Positions 24,216 to 37,838 are shown, numbered from the stretch's first letter. The stretch is 64,000 nt of DNA from Clavelina lepadiformis (GCF_947623445.1 NC_135246.1:684501-748500); one strand, 5' to 3'. Translations and numbers: made by a program. The notes: generated by a model from the letters alone, not told the origin.

Positions 24216-25671
24216 TTTCCCGCAGAATGCCACAAACGCATTGTTTTAAAATTACTTCAAACAACAATTTTGACCGCTTTTAAACTAAAATGACAGTGCT
24301 TTTATCAGAGATGTATACTTCTAGTCTTAAGCTGGTTCCTCGTCTACCAGATAAACTGTTCATGTTAACTTGTGGCCTAATCAACTTAGAAAAGCTTAAA
24401 AAGCTTTAAAAAAACTGTACAGTTGAACCGTTACCTGCATTCCTAAAACCATTATTATCAATTTCCTATTGGTCATTACAAATTCAAATCAAAAAACGCT
24501 ATAGGCCTACAATATAGTTATGTAGTGCTTGACGAAAGCAATATATGAAAGTCATTCTTATCACATTCTGCGCAACTCATTCAGTAATCCCAGTAAACAA
24601 CCACAGTTGGACCATTAAAGTCGAATTTGAAAAACTGTTATCATCAACAAGCAAACGTTACAATAAGATCATTGTATACCTACATTTCAATGACGCAAAG
24701 GAAATAACGATATCAATCGTGACAAACAAACATGGAAGCAACAGATGGATCATTTTTGTGTAATTTGAAGTGACTGTGTTGTACAGCGGAAAACTGTGAA
24801 GTACGATCTTCAATGGTTATGGTTTATTCACAAAAACTTTAGACTAAAAGTGTTTCAAAAACCCTATAACTCAAAACCACTGAGTAATTACTGTTAGCAA
24901 TCACACAGAAGTAATATAACACTTCTGCTGCGTTTATCATGATTGACGGCTTCACACATTTCTTTCCACATTCCCATCGCAATAGGTAGTGCAATGTTTA
25001 TAACAAATAATGTGTTTAGTTTAAAACATATAGTCTTGTACAAGCAGCTCATCAACCCTTTCGTGCTTTTTCATATGAATTATTCTTCTATTTTCGTGAT
25101 GTATTGTGTCAATCATTTCCTCAACTCAAAGCGACTCACTCACGACACCAGACGGTTGTTACACCGCCACGCACAACATGGTCAAGTGGCTTTGCCTTTT
25201 GTTTGTTGTGCTTACGTCATCATCGTTTTACTGCATTGTTTAGTGATTGCCGAAACGCATGACGTAACTTTGTGCTGATGGTTTGTGCTTAGCCGAATGA
25301 CCACGGCTTGCATTTTTAAGTAATTTTACTTTAAAAAACAAACAACGGTATTCGGCCTTTTACAAGCATATGCTGGGCACTAACCAGTAGTTTTTTTCCT
25401 TACACCTGACTTTCATAAAGAAATAAGCATTAACACCGATAAATGAAATTCGGTCTTACCATTCTACACACAGGTGACTCACAAACTTCTCGCCACACAA
25501 CAAGCAAAATTTGACCACAAACGTCTTGATTTGTGAATATTTCGTTACAGCGAACAAATGTCACGAAATTTTGACAGACAATCTCGAATCGGCTGATCTG
25601 CTTTTCTGCAGCGCGATTGGTTCGGTTGTAGTTTAGTCGAATTCATTTTGGCAGAGTTGCAGACTTTTCAA

Positions 25672-25677
25672 TTTATT
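25672..25677 (-). terminator. poly(A) signal AATAAA of NUDC
   Basis: A minus-strand AATAAA about 105 bp beyond the NUDC stop codon. Assigned by position only. Confidence 0.45.
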
Positions 25678-25780
25678 TACAAATAAAACGTCATCACAAA
25701 ACAAACAATTTAGTTTATTACGTCGACAATCTGTATTCGCATATTGGCATCAGCATATTGCGTGGAATGTGGATGTTCTT

Positions 25781-28700
25781 TCAACAAAACTTTGCTTTTG
25801 AAAAATCCATTTCCGGGTGTTGCTTCATAAATCTGGAACAATTTCGTAAAACGTAAGGTTTATGCTGGTTATAAATAAATTTATGTCCATGATATATTTT
25901 ATATCTTTAATAGATTCATGTGGCTTTCAATACAATGAGCATTACAAGTTGGGTGTAGACATGGAGGATAAGAAAAGTTAAACTTATTTGGGGTGAAACT
26001 TTTAGCAATAAATTTCAATCGATCTTTCAATAATTGGGAAGCATCGATTGAAAACAGATTCAAATACAAGCGATCGATGTAAATGGTGTTTCAACCCAAG
26101 ATTATTTAACTCACGGACGTTAGTTGGGTCGGCCTGGGTATAATTGTTCTGGTCTGAATCGTTCCAGTTGAATCGACTTGAAACCAAATGCGACTACATA
26201 AAAGAACTTACTTCTGCAGCATGTCTTGTTTCTTCTGCTCGTCCGAGGTGGGAAGCCCCATTTGCTTCTGGCGTTGGTCAAACATCATCTTCTCAACCAT
26301 GCCCCTCGTCTCCCCGTCCAAGTCTGAAAGTTTTGAGCTCTCTGGGTCGACTTTTTTGGTGTTTATCTCGGGGTCAGAGGTCACCAGACGAGACCACCAT
26401 TCCATCTTATTCACCTGACATGAAAGCTTGTGGTTTAAAATTTTAAGGTGTGATGAAATCGCTTTAACGCGAATTTATTGTCTTTGGAGATTTGCATTTA
26501 AGGGAGATAGAAAAGACAAAAGTTTGAATAAATCATATTGTGCTTCCAGCCAGAAGAAATTTTTACTCATTTTGTCACTGACTTGCTCACAATGCATTAT
26601 TGGTACAAATAAAATTTTTAACTTTACGACAAAATATTTCCTTAGGATCATCCACAAACAAAGCCAACCTTCTCTACAGTAAGGATGAGAGTTTTCCGAT
26701 CGTCTATCGTCCAGTAAGTTTCCTCAGTTTTGATTTCATTGTAAGTTTCGCCGTCAATTACAAGCGGGCGTCCTTTCAACCCTATTCTGATGCTTTTTCG
26801 TTGAACGTCGCAAATAACATCACGACCGCGAACAGGAAAGTCGACTTTAAAAGGCAATCTCAGCTTAACGTAAAAACAAGCGAAACTGTTTACTTTTTTC
26901 CATCATTCAAAAATTTGCTGTGTTTTCACCGAAATATCAGTCCAGAAAATAAAGGTGGAAAGTATAATGGAAGCCAAAGGAAATTAAAAGATTAAAAATA
27001 TTAGTTAGAAAGCAAGATATTTAGAAAAAAGAAAACTACCTCCACTTCTTGAAGAGTTTGTGTCCAGGAGTAGTTTGGTAAATCTGCTCCATTTCCAGAA
27101 TTTGGTTTTATCTTTCCTTTGCTGTCTTCGTCCTCATCATCATCATTTTCCTCTTTTTTCTCTTCCTCGGATATTTTCGCTTCAGGAATTGATGATGTCA
27201 CATCGCCGTTAGCAACTGCTGAATCACCGTTGACTACTTCCTGTGAAACACAACTCATAACTCACTGAAAGGTGACGAGAGTTTTATGGCAACTGTTTAT
27301 TAGGAATGGGAAAAAAACACGCAAGTGAAACAAATTAAGATTTAATTTTTATCAAAATTTTATTTCACCACTTTGTTTGATTCTTGCTTCTTCTCCTGAG
27401 ATGCTTTGATCCTCTCCGCTTCTTCTTCACTCACCTCGACTATTTTACTCGACTCGATTTCAACTTCTCTCTCCTTCCGAAGCTTTTCTTGTTTCTGGAC
27501 AATTACTATTTTCAATTTGGATTTGATTTATTTCGTGTTTATTTATTTATCATTCGTATTTATAATATCATGTGTTTATATTAGTAATGAGATATATTAT
27601 TATTTTGTATCGGTTGGTCATACGACCATTTTGATCAGTCGTTGGACATTATGATCATGTTTTCCATCTTTTTCAGATTTTTCTACCAATTTTTCATGTC
27701 AATTATTCAACTTGACAGTGATAATTGTGTCACTTGCATTCCCAATTCACCTACTGACGTTCACTTTAATGTTCAGGTTCAATGTTTAACTTTAACTAAA
27801 TAAATGATGAATTTGACATACTTTGTCATTTTATGCCAAACTGTATCGATCCTGGCGTGGTTTAACAGTGTTATGGCAGCTTTGGTGTTCGTGGCCATAA
27901 TGGTCTGGTCCGAAAGTGGTCATTATAAGTGGCTTATACTATATAATGTTTACAACATATTTTCTACCTCGAAACATGTATTATTATATTTTATCTTGTA
28001 ATTTAGATCTAACTTTATTTCAATACTAAGGTTGTTACCAAAATTTGAAACCAGCCTATATCACATACTTTCTTTGTTTAAATTTAAAGTGTGAGTTATA
28101 AATAAAAGTAAATTTGAAGAGTGACCAATACAAGGGCACAAAACATAACTAGCGAAAATTTCAAAACTAGTGAGTAGTGTAGTTGAAGAAATTAGCAGCA
28201 TGCAACTGGGTAAAGTTCTCAGGTTAATCTGACCTATAACCTGCCACCAGTGACAGCAAACTTGACTAATATATTTGCAAGAGCCTTTCACTTCAATGTA
28301 AAATATGCTAAGTTGTTTGTTACTCTTTTTTCGTATCAAGTAAAAAATGTGCCAGTAGCTATAGCAACATTCTTCAAGTTAGGTTAATGATAATCACAAG
28401 TGGTTGCAAAAGGTGGCGTGAGGTCATATCTGCTCTTAGTTTGGGAAATTCCCACAACCAAAACACTCCAGTTAAGTATTTTGTAAATTCGATACTGGTA
28501 GTGAGTAAATATGTGTTTTGTTGAAAACCTACAAGTAATTTGCAAGAGGGAATGATCTACAGATACAAACCTTGATTGCTTTTTGTTCAGCTTTTTCTTT
28601 TTCTCTTTTTGCTTTGTCTTTCAAAGCCATTTCTTGGTGATGTCGGAATTTTTCTAAAGCAATCTGAAAAAAGACCACACCATATAATTTTGAAAACAAC

Positions 28701-31387
28701 ATAAACAACTAGCACATGGCATCACAATTTATTTTGTTTTAATTTACATATTTTGTTATTATCAATGTTAAGGGCTACAAAGCGTTTCGTTCTAGTTTTG
28801 AAACGATAACTCTGCATTTATAACTATGTCACAATAAAAACATCACCGTATACATATTAAGGAACATCTTGTAAAAAGAGCCAGTTGTCATGTGATGTCA
28901 ATGTTAAACAATGTCTTGTTGTGTTTGACAATAGGGTTAAGTGGAAACAGGTCACAATGGTTATTGTTAAAATTATGTAGAAGGTAAGTTTGGCTCACGC
29001 TAATGCGTTTCAAATGAGAAAAGTGGTCAGTGCCACAAACAACTATATCTTGTAAAAAGAAAATTTCGCTGATCACACATAAACAAAAATATTTTGATGT
29101 ATACGCTTCAGGAACACTAGCTCATCAGTCCTGACTCAGCGTTTTGTTCAGCGTTACTCAACAATCTCAGCCCGGTTTGAAGTCTAGGCCGTAAATATGA
29201 AAAACAACCTTATACACAGCGTCGGTTTAACAACCGCTACTTCCCAATTTTAGTGGTTATTATGCTTTACAAACAATCTGAATAGTTTCCCTTGACATAA
29301 GACTGTAACGAATGGTTGGACTTGCGTAAGGAATTGTTTTACAATTTTGTTCCAGTGAAAATAACCTATGTCCTACTGTGATAGTCAACAAAAGTTGAAG
29401 AAATCCAGTTATTTCAGCATTACCAAAAAGGATTAGTCTTTAACACTAGAAGGACGGGGCGCGTCAATTGACGCATTTTCAACCTAAGTGCATCTATAAC
29501 TTTTAAGTGGGGCATCACACAACCGTGATATTTCCTGACTTTTCCTACATTAGTGTTAGGTAACTAACCCATGAATATGAAGTTTTTATTTTACCGATAG
29601 AGATAATTAACGTGGTCACTACCTAGAAGGACGGGGCGCGTCAATTGACGCATTGTTACTTCACAGTACAAAAACCAGTTCTCGCAATAGAGAGCAATGT
29701 TTTGTTTCTGCTGATAATTACAGGTTTATCGAATTAGGTCACAGCTGCCAGCACAGGGGTGTAACAAACGTGTTGACAAACTATGCAAGTCGACTTTTCC
29801 GCAAAACAGAGTAGTTTCGTCACAAGCGCAGCCTAATATCGGAATTTATGAAGTTTATCGAAGCGTAGTAAGAGTTTCTCAGTTAGATGAATTAGATAAA
29901 TTCGTCGGGTCGGTGGTTGCTCGTTGCGTGACAGGAGGGCGCAATTTCCCTGTGAAGAGTTTGTGGGGGAATTCTTGGGGATGTCCGATGTTTTCCCAAA
30001 CCATGGCAAGAGACAGGTTTCTGGAGCTCATACGATTCCTTCGCTTCGATCTGAAGACGGAAAGGCGTAGGAATCTATTGCATGATAAATTTGCACTCGC
30101 TTCACAACTTTGGAACAGTTTTATATCAATCTGCCAAAAAGCACTCATTCCACAGTGGAAGATAACTGTGGATGAGCAACTATTGCCGTGTAAGGCACGC
30201 TGCAAGTTCATCCAATATATGGCCAATAAACCAGACAAGTTTGGTCTAAAGTTCTGGCTGACAGTTGACGTCGAAAACAAATGTTTATTCAACGTCAACG
30301 ATTTTCCTTACGTTGGAAAAGATGACGCAAGGAGCCCCCAAAGGAGTGTGCCCACCGACGTTGTACTGAAACTCATGGCTCCGCTTTTTCAAGGAGGTTA
30401 CAACGTCACTTGCGATAATTTTTTCACCTCACTTGACCTGGCGTTGCGAATTGCGGAAAATAAGTGCAGCCTCGTAGGGACAATGCGCCAGAACAGGAGA
30501 GAAGTCCCGGAAGAGTGCAAGAAGAAAAAGGAGTTGCGTGAAACAGAAGTGTTTAGGCACAAGTGCTTGTATTTTCAATGCGATTGCTTTTGTTAATTAA
30601 AATGCACAAAGCGGACATGCGATAGAAGTTGATTTTTTCGGAGCAACAGCACAGTTTTCTCAACAAAAAACGTTAGATTTGCGCCGTTTTGACCTTTTGC
30701 GTCAATTGACGCACTCCGTCCTTCTAGGTATACGAAAATTGCCGTCCTTCAAGTGTTAAGCAGTTTGTTAATGGAAAAGAAAAAAAAATTTATTAGACTC
30801 TAGTAAGCCTTGTCAACAACGAACAAAAATAACTTGTAATGTTCATCGTTCTCGTAATTGCAAATTTGTCAGATAATTTTATGTTGCGGTATTTTGGAAC
30901 GATAGATAGCACAATTTTTAGATTATATTTGGTGACTACCATGGTAAGTTCTTGGTTATGTTTTATGAAGGCTAAATATGCAAAATCCCATTTAAAATGC
31001 ATTAATGTAAGTTTTTGTCATCCCGTACAAACTGTCTCCGGACAGAAATCTGGGGAATTCCCCTCAGTTCCACACAACCCGTCAACGTCTTGCGAAAACT
31101 TACAAGATGCAATAACCAACCTTTTCTGCATCTCCCTGGGTTCCACCAGTGAAGAAATCTGTTTTTCTTCGTAAAAATCCAAAGTAAGTATCCAGAAGCT
31201 GCAATAAAAAACATTCTATGAACCAATTTCACCATGAATAAAAAATCAGGTTTGCTAGTCGATCAAATTCTAGTCCTAGTCCTCTAGTCCTAGTTGTATT
31301 TTCTACCTGATGAACACCACCTTCGTGTTGCCGGGCCATGTGCATTAACATCGCATCCCACTGCTCTATTTGGTTGGCATCTTCCAT
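25781..31387 (-). CDS. NUDC: nuclear distribution protein NudC
   Basis: An HSP90 co-chaperone that supports dynein/LIS1 function, nuclear migration and mitosis in the cytoplasm. Eight exons with GT-AG borders: 31307-31387 (start, [14 protein letters not shown]), 31121-31198, 28571-28663, 27369-27494, 27040-27240, 26669-26863, 26212-26414 and 25781-25832 (TGA stop). They total 1029 nt, or 342 residues, against about 331 in human. Visible parts: the N-terminal [14 protein letters not shown] block (about residues 31-44), a charged helical region ([17 protein letters not shown]), an acidic stretch (ENDDDEDED), then the CS/p23 domain from [14 protein letters not shown] through VGLKG-like [19 protein letters not shown]. 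The C-terminus contains [31 protein letters not shown] and the [11 protein letters not shown] tail. A piggyBac element occupies intron 2. An AATAAA on the minus strand at 25672-25677 fits as poly(A) signal. Confidence 0.95.
29444..30755 (+). mobile_element. internally deleted piggyBac transposon in NUDC intron 2
   Basis: Flanked by TTAA at 29440-29443 and 30756-30759, the piggyBac target. Terminal inverted repeats begin CACT(A/T)GAAGGACGG. An internal inverted pair CTAGAAGGACGG(G/A) with the palindrome GCGTCAATTGACGC lies near 29625-29653 on the left and 30699-30728 on the right. A third palindrome sits by the left end (29460-29473). At 1.3 kb it is about half the usual autonomous length. Confidence 0.85.
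29913..30596 (+). pseudogene. piggyBac transposase fragment
   Basis: A 227-codon frame from the DDE_Tnp_1_7 domain: [32 protein letters not shown] (with the VDEQ catalytic Asp), [18 protein letters not shown] and [13 protein letters not shown] (second catalytic Asp), ending shortly after [13 protein letters not shown]. The N-terminal third, the region with the last catalytic Asp and the C-terminal Cys-rich domain are absent, so it cannot support its own movement. It is read opposite to NUDC. Confidence 0.85.
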
Positions 31388-33075
31388 ATTTCAGCCGGTA
31401 CAACGTTATGCTTGAAGTAATTCAGTAAATAAAGAATTCCCGTAATTATAAAGAACTTTAAGCCTTAGAAAACCTGTTTCTTATCACAAAATAAATGGTG
31501 CAGTTTTCCTCGTCAAATTATTTGTCATTTTATATATTTATTTCCTTTCTCAATCATACCATCTCTCGTTCTCATCTATTATACAAACATTTCACCATAA
31601 AATAACATTTCATACAAAAGGGTTTTATGTTAAGCTTTGTAAAGATTATTTCCAGTGCATGCCTTACCAATATGTTACTCTGCAAAAAATTGGTTAATTT
31701 TCCAGTCAGGCAAACTACAAAAGGTGCTACATGCTTAGATTGTTTTATTCGAGCACTACTTTATGTTTGTGAGACGTGGAAGTCGTCTTTGTGATTAATC
31801 ATCATCAACTAAACATTGTTGAACGAATGACATGTTTTGCCAGACAGCCAAATTTGGTTGTTTTCACCAAGATCTTTGGTCAAATAACCAAGAATGACAA
31901 GTGTGGTTACACAAAAAATGCTCAAATGCCGAGTTGTAGAAGATATTTCGTGCAACTAACGTGAAATCTACCCTAGCACCTCGCCCAAGCATGATATTTT
32001 CAACCTCACTAAGCTTGTAAGCATCGGGAAAGATCTGGGTGTGGAATATCGACGCCGCCGATTAATTAATTATTATTGAACAAGGGTCGCATTGTTGCGT
32101 GAACAATGCTCTAACCACTCAGCAATCAACCCGAAGAAAATCTAGGCTACCGTAGTTTAACAATCCCACCACAGCCTAAATCTGTCCAAAATAATGCCAA
32201 TAATTAATTTAATTGTACCTTCTCAAGTTTTCAGTTTATTTTTCCCTGAGAGTCGTGTGCTGTTGCTTTTCATGAGTGCTTTTTTCCCAAGCGCCTAATG
32301 GAGTTTTCTCGAAACTTGCTTTCGATTTCGATGTTTTTGTGTTTGTTCAAGATGTTACTTTTGATCAGGATTTTGCGGTGATGATATTTTAGTTTATTTC
32401 ACTTTTCAAATTTATATTGGGTATTAAAAAAAAACATAAAATTAGCGGCCAGGAAAATGTTTGTGGAGCATGCAGTGGTCATTGCTCATTGATGGCTATC
32501 CAGAATTAAACAAACTTTAATTTAGAAGCAGTAAATCAACTTTTTTGTAGCTTTAGTAAACTGCAAGTAAAATATTGTGTATTCTGGAAATTGTTTTGGT
32601 GAAAAAATGTTTGGTGTGAAGTTGGAATAAAACTCAGTTTCTAAGTCTAATGTGAACAATAAATTTATCACAAAACACTTGTTATTAACATGAATACATG
32701 ACTATGAAGTTAAAGTGTATGTTTATAAGGTTTTAAGCTATGACTTAAAAAAAATTTAGTGCCAAACCACAGATAAGTTTGTCGAAAATTTGAAGTTAAA
32801 TTGATTATGGTTGTCAACAGCTAGTACCCTTGCCGCTTACATTAAGTGCAGGCCGCAGCATATGAGATAAAAGGGAGATCCCCATTAGTGTGACGTTGAA
32901 TCATGATTATATTATTATTTTTCTTAAGCTTTTAGGCTAACGTATATAACCTATTAGCCTAGCTTGGACTAGCTTATACATGTTAGAAACCAAGCTAGGT
33001 GTAGAAATCAACTGACCCATTAAAACTAGATCGTTTTGGAAACAATAGAAGGAAAAGTATGATTTAACAAGAACA
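31388..33075. other. intergenic between NUDC and TMEM170, divergent promoters
   Basis: The two genes point away from each other, so both promoters should lie here. No core element is evident. It contains a tRNA-like fragment at 32045-32135. No open reading frame with support was seen. Confidence 0.4.
32045..32135 (-). repeat. tRNA-like fragment, probably a SINE head or tRNA relic
   Basis: The minus strand has GCTGAGTGGTTAGAGCA, a good D-arm/A-box, then a stem ATTGTTcacgcAACAAT, and more weakly GGCGTCGATATTCC as a B-box-like motif. No acceptor stem closes, so it is not a functional tRNA. Confidence 0.3.
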
Positions 33076-35766
33076 ATGGATCTACCAAAGTTGCAGTTAA
33101 AATATTTTCAAGGTAAAATACTCAATTAATGAAACATGTGATCATTAACTTTTGTCTTACCGGATTGGAAAGTTTATTGTTTTTAGGTAAGAAAACACTT
33201 GCGCAATCAAGATGAAACAATAATTATTATGCGCACAATTAATTTTTTCCACTGCACACTTAGCAAACTTTCGAAACTGATTGTGTCTCAAACAATCATT
33301 TGCTACTGGTATTCTTGATATTTTGACATTAGCTGTATCGAATGAAATTATGAATTCTAATGGTTATGGCACAATAAAAAATATACTCAGCAACAACTAA
33401 GTTAATCATAATGAGCGCTATATTATGGTTGCCAACCTTGCCTTTGCTTCTGTGTAAATTTTCCAAGATCTTAATCTCTTTACGTGGATACTGAATAATT
33501 AATGTTAAGTAAGTTGTGCCTGGTATAAGTATTCGTTTGCCTATCTGTTATTGTAGTTCTGCTATCATAGTCGCAGAAGTATATTTATGTACACTAAAAC
33601 ACGTTATCTGTTGATTTGTTTAGTTTAACGTGCTGTACACATATGCATCGCGTTAAAATTCGTTGCATCTTTTCCCAGAAATGTGGTGGTGGATTTTTCT
33701 CAGTGTTCTCATCTCATCTGTGATTGTACACGGAATAGTCGTCTTAGCAAGTTTCTTTTCACTCCGAAAGCACAAACAGGGACGCTGGTATTTCGTGTCG
33801 GTGGCTATTATGGGAATCATCATGCCTTTGACTGGTGGAATTATTACAAGTATGTTTTTATTTTTATTTTAAAATTAATGTTAAGCTGAAACAAATTGAC
33901 CTTGAACCAAAAAAAAGTTGTCAGCAATTATATTAGATAGTGAATTGGTTACTGGTTGGTTACTACTTACTTGCCGCAAGTCGACACCATACTTGACATC
34001 ACATTCTAGTTATTAAGCATGTTGGATTAATGTTATGATGTCATATTGGGCGTGTACTTTGTCATAATAATGCCAAAATTGTGATACATTCCTGGCCATC
34101 ACTGCTTTACCACTACAGTGCATGATCAACTCAATATGCAAGATCAAGTTTAAGATGTGAAATTCTTTCTTGTGTGTGCGTAGTAAGTCTGACAAGCCAA
34201 AAATCTTCTTTGCTCTTATGGTAACTTGTCTTTCCATGTACCCGTCCCATTAACCCTATTCTAACTAGGCTTGGCTTCTCCCGCACACAGTCACAGCAAA
34301 ACGTGGCGTATAGTTGCATTGTTTGCTGTAGAAACTTGAAATTTGGTGACTTTTCCTAAAAACTGTTCAGCTATCTGTCCATGTTTGTTTGATAAAGTTG
34401 GATTTTGTAATTTTTGAGATATTGCGATATTTTCATAATTTTGCTCTCTCTCCGCATTGAAGCGTAGGCCTATTACTCATTTACGCACCACTAACTTGAC
34501 TAACTATTCTCTTTCGTTCTCTTCTCGCGGTCAGCTGGTTTTCCGCACAGCGGGGGCACGGCGTAACAAGAAGAATTTCTAGTAATGTGTCACTTTTAGA
34601 AATACTTAATTTACACTAAATTCACTTTCTTTAGTTTTACAATTATGATGTATACAGGTAGCCAGATATTTTTGCTACTAACCTGTAAAAATCCGATCAG
34701 TTTACGACGTATAGTTTTCGAGTAATTAACAATTGAAAATGTGTGTGCGGGGTCGGCCACACCTAGTTAAAATAGTAAAGTCGCGAGCCTGGTTAGGATA
34801 GGGTTAAGCTTATTTTATTTAATTCCGATAATGATGATATGCTTTATTTTACTGCGTAGATATACTTGCAAACATAAGCTAACCCATACCACTCTAAACA
34901 CTAAAATAAATTTAAAAAGTCACATAATCGAAGAAGTAGACCTACTAAATTTAACTTCCAACTTTGAATTTATTTTGCTTATTTTCTTGATGATAAAAGT
35001 AGACTCCTTACTAGTTGTGTGAAGAATGTGAATAGAAGGAATGAAAGAATAGAATGTGAATTTCATAAATTCAGTAGCACTATACGTGATGTAAAGTGTG
35101 ATGTGATGTTCTTGAATGATGGAGACGGTAATTATAACAGTATTATTGGTTAGTATCGAACACAGTTTCACACCATTTTTAGGCCAGCACTCTAACTGCT
35201 CTGTTTCTGAGCTGGCTGAACACTGGCATATTTATATGCAGTGTATATATTTGTGTTTATTCTGTTATATTATATATTTATTATATTTCAATAAGTTTGA
35301 ACATTGCATGACTACTGATACCTTTTTCTGCCAACACTGCACAAGTTGCCTTCTTGTGAAATAGTTTTATTTAATTTTCTTTGTTATATTTCTACGGTAA
35401 TATTTATACATAAATTTGAGTGGAATTAACTTGTATCTGCAAATTGTATTCTATAATTGCAAATCAGATTTTATATAATGCACAGTATATACCATTTTTT
35501 AAATTTTTTTCTTGTAATTCTAAGCAGCCAAACGAATCAATTTAAAGTAGCCTAACTATGCATTTACTATGCAACTGTTAACCCAAGTTACAATTATTAC
35601 CAGTGACCACATCAGCTCATCCTGTGTCGTTCCAGGTGCTGTCATTGCTGGAATATATCAGGCTTTGTCATGGGTGATGCCTGTGGAGACTGCATTAGTT
35701 TGGGGAGCAGGTCAGACCGTTGCAGTAACATTCTTGTCGTTTTCTAGACTGCTACAAACACTCTGA
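33076..35766 (+). CDS. TMEM170: TMEM170 family membrane protein
   Basis: A small three-helix membrane protein of the ER and nuclear envelope. Vertebrate TMEM170A promotes ER sheet formation. Exons: 33076-33112 (MDLPKLQLKYFQ), 33679-33849 and 35636-35766 (TGA stop). Both introns are phase 1 with GT-AG, and the total of 339 nt gives 112 residues. Exon 2 encodes EMWWWIFLSVLISS (compare FPEMWYGVF in vertebrates), FSLRKHKQGRWYF and MGIIMPLTGGIITS. Exon 3 encodes AVIAGIYQALSWVMP and GAGQTVAVTFLSFSRLLQTL. The N-terminus is shorter than the human protein (144 residues). Exon 1 was chosen because its phase and sequence restore a QEMW junction, and this is the least certain part. Intron 2 carries a piggyBac-type MITE. 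Confidence 0.9.
34254..34803. mobile_element. piggyBac-type MITE, complete, in TMEM170 intron 2
   Basis: A 550-bp element between TTAA at 34250-34253 and TTAA at 34804-34807. Its inverted ends are CCCTATTCTAACTAGGCT and the complement of CCCTATCCTAACCAGGCT. It is non-coding and belongs to the same family as 2160-2673. The TTAA duplication and CCC-first ends indicate mobilisation by a piggyBac transposase. Confidence 0.85.
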
Positions 35767-37838
35767 GGGTTAAATGCAGTGTTTTATCATTCAAATCATC
35801 CCGAGTGATGATTCCATGTGAAGAAAATCTGGCCTAGTAATGGAGGGCTTCACTGTTCAAGCAGTTGCTATTAAGATTTATTGATGAAATCCTATTTAAC
35901 TAATTGAAGCAGGGTTTCTTGAATTCAAACAACTTATAAGCCACTTTTTCACTACACAGTCTGTTCATACAGGGCTTTCACTATTGTCTTAGTATATTGT
36001 CTTTTACTATTGATATAGTATATGGAGTTCTTGTTTATGCTGAAGTCATCTTCATACATGTGCAACTGTGACTAAAGCCTTCCCACCTTATTTGAAGCAA
36101 GTGAAATTTGTTTATACTGTAATCTGCAATATTTTTATCGCATATTATTTGATTTTTCCACTGAAATGTGAAAAAATGTTTTTTCCGTATGTTTCCTGAT
36201 ACAATAAGAATATCCAGGAAGTAACTAGTTGTAGCATTGCTTAGGTTTCTTCATTTTCGAAAATATACTTACGTTTTGATCTTTGTGCATTGAAAATCAA
36301 AATTGTCAGCAACCAGGATTTCTCGTGTGTTTTAGCAACAGACACAAATACCTTAATTTGAAGTAATGATGTAGTTCCCTCATTTTACTGCTCAGAATTA
36401 AGTAAAATGCTTCTAGCTGTATCAGGACAGCTTTTATTGAGTTGCCTGTCCAATTTTCAACCACTTTTTAATTTGAAACTAAAGGGAAACTTTTAAATCT
36501 TTACAAAGTCTTATTCACTGCGTTTTACAAAAAAGGGTAGAAAATGTTTCCAAGCGTATTATTACAAATTTGGTTAATGACAATGTTTTGTTGTCGTTGT
36601 AATGGAGGTTGAAAGTTTAGGTCTTCCTAAAGGTTTTAAAGTAAAACGTTATAGTACTGATTGTGAGATATCAATGCGTCATGTCACTGAGAACAGATTA
36701 ATACCGCCAAGATGATGCCTCGTATCCTTTCCACGCTTGGCTAAAATACCATCTTTATTTGTTATTGATAAATATGATTGATTTTATTTCTTTGTGACTC
36801 CTCTAAAAAATTTATATGCGCTCTCTCCAAGTGGCGAGCTTTAACAAAGTGAAGAACACTTCGCTTATTGCAGAAGCTCAGGTTGCTTGCTTATAAGCTA
36901 CACAGCTACTTGTTGAAATACTCTACCTCGCATTAAATAGAATAAATCTTTTTGTGATTGGAATATTTGCGATTGAAAACTACCCAACTGTTTTCAGAAT
37001 AAAATTCATATCTATTCTGAAACCAGGTTTCAAATTTTTGACCGGGACCTGTTTAGAATTTCATGTTTAATGCTGTTGTCTTTCTAACCATGCTTCGTTG
37101 TCTGCTGGTTGCGAACCAATTACATGGCGCGGGGAATCTTCTACGATACCGGATGAACCCAGGCTTTGTCGTTGAGACCAGAGTTTATCAGGATATTGTG
37201 GGCATAAGGCTACGGCTTTGTTTACAAGTTTTACATGTGTAGTAAAGATTAATTATTATTTGAATAGTGAGGTTGGGGGAATCGAAACAAATTTTTTGCA
37301 AGACGGAGATTTTCAAATGTTGTTTACGCAAAAAAATGGTGGCGTTAGTATAAGATAAAAAACGTGCAATCATGTCACAATCACTTGATTAAACGTAGGT
37401 ACGCTAAGCTTAGAGGCACACACCTGCCCATGGCAAGTATACAAAACATAAAATCGGTGCTTATGAAACTGCAGTAAATTCGGTCTTAGAATCAATAGAA
37501 CCGTAAGTGCTGGAACATCAGACATCGCTTGGAGTTTGAATAATGCAAAGTCGTGCACATACATGTTTACGGTGAATGCGTTTTTATATTATTCATTTTC
37601 TGTGCAAAATATGCTTTCGTACCGAGATTTGTTTCCACTAAAATTGTCTCCCTTCATTTTGTAAACAAAATGAATCAAAATTTTGATCTGAATCGAAGCG
37701 CAGGAAGCAACAAAATAAACCATAGGCCTACAGTATGTCAGACTGCAATGGCACAATAGGCCAACTGCACGCAGTAGCGAATGTCAGTGCGCAGTTCTGC
37801 TTCAGTAGAATTATTAGAACCCATTTGTCCAAACAACG
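35767..37838. other. intergenic between TMEM170 and FUT8
   Basis: Contains the TMEM170 3' UTR and FUT8 promoter by position. No repeat, RNA or supported reading frame was recognised. Confidence 0.4.

Larger units (their letters stand above)
18696..25780. other. 7-kb gene-poor stretch
   Basis: No convincing gene. It holds a hAT-like MITE (19099-19324), a possible retroelement tail (20000-20135), a 10-bp tandem motif (20708-20738) and a diverged duplication (22350-22640 and 23945-24215). A minus-strand open stretch at 23095-23246 (MSERILGFHPG...KGQE, followed by a GTAAGT donor) could be a first exon, but no partner exon was found. Confidence 0.4.

Noticed and set aside
33663-33680. Upstream extension of TMEM170 exon 2 reading LHLFPE before MWWW, tempting because vertebrates have FPEMW.
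   Set aside because: The stretch is the pyrimidine-rich acceptor (TTTTCCCAG), a stop lies just upstream, and splicing from 33112 restores QEMW in phase.
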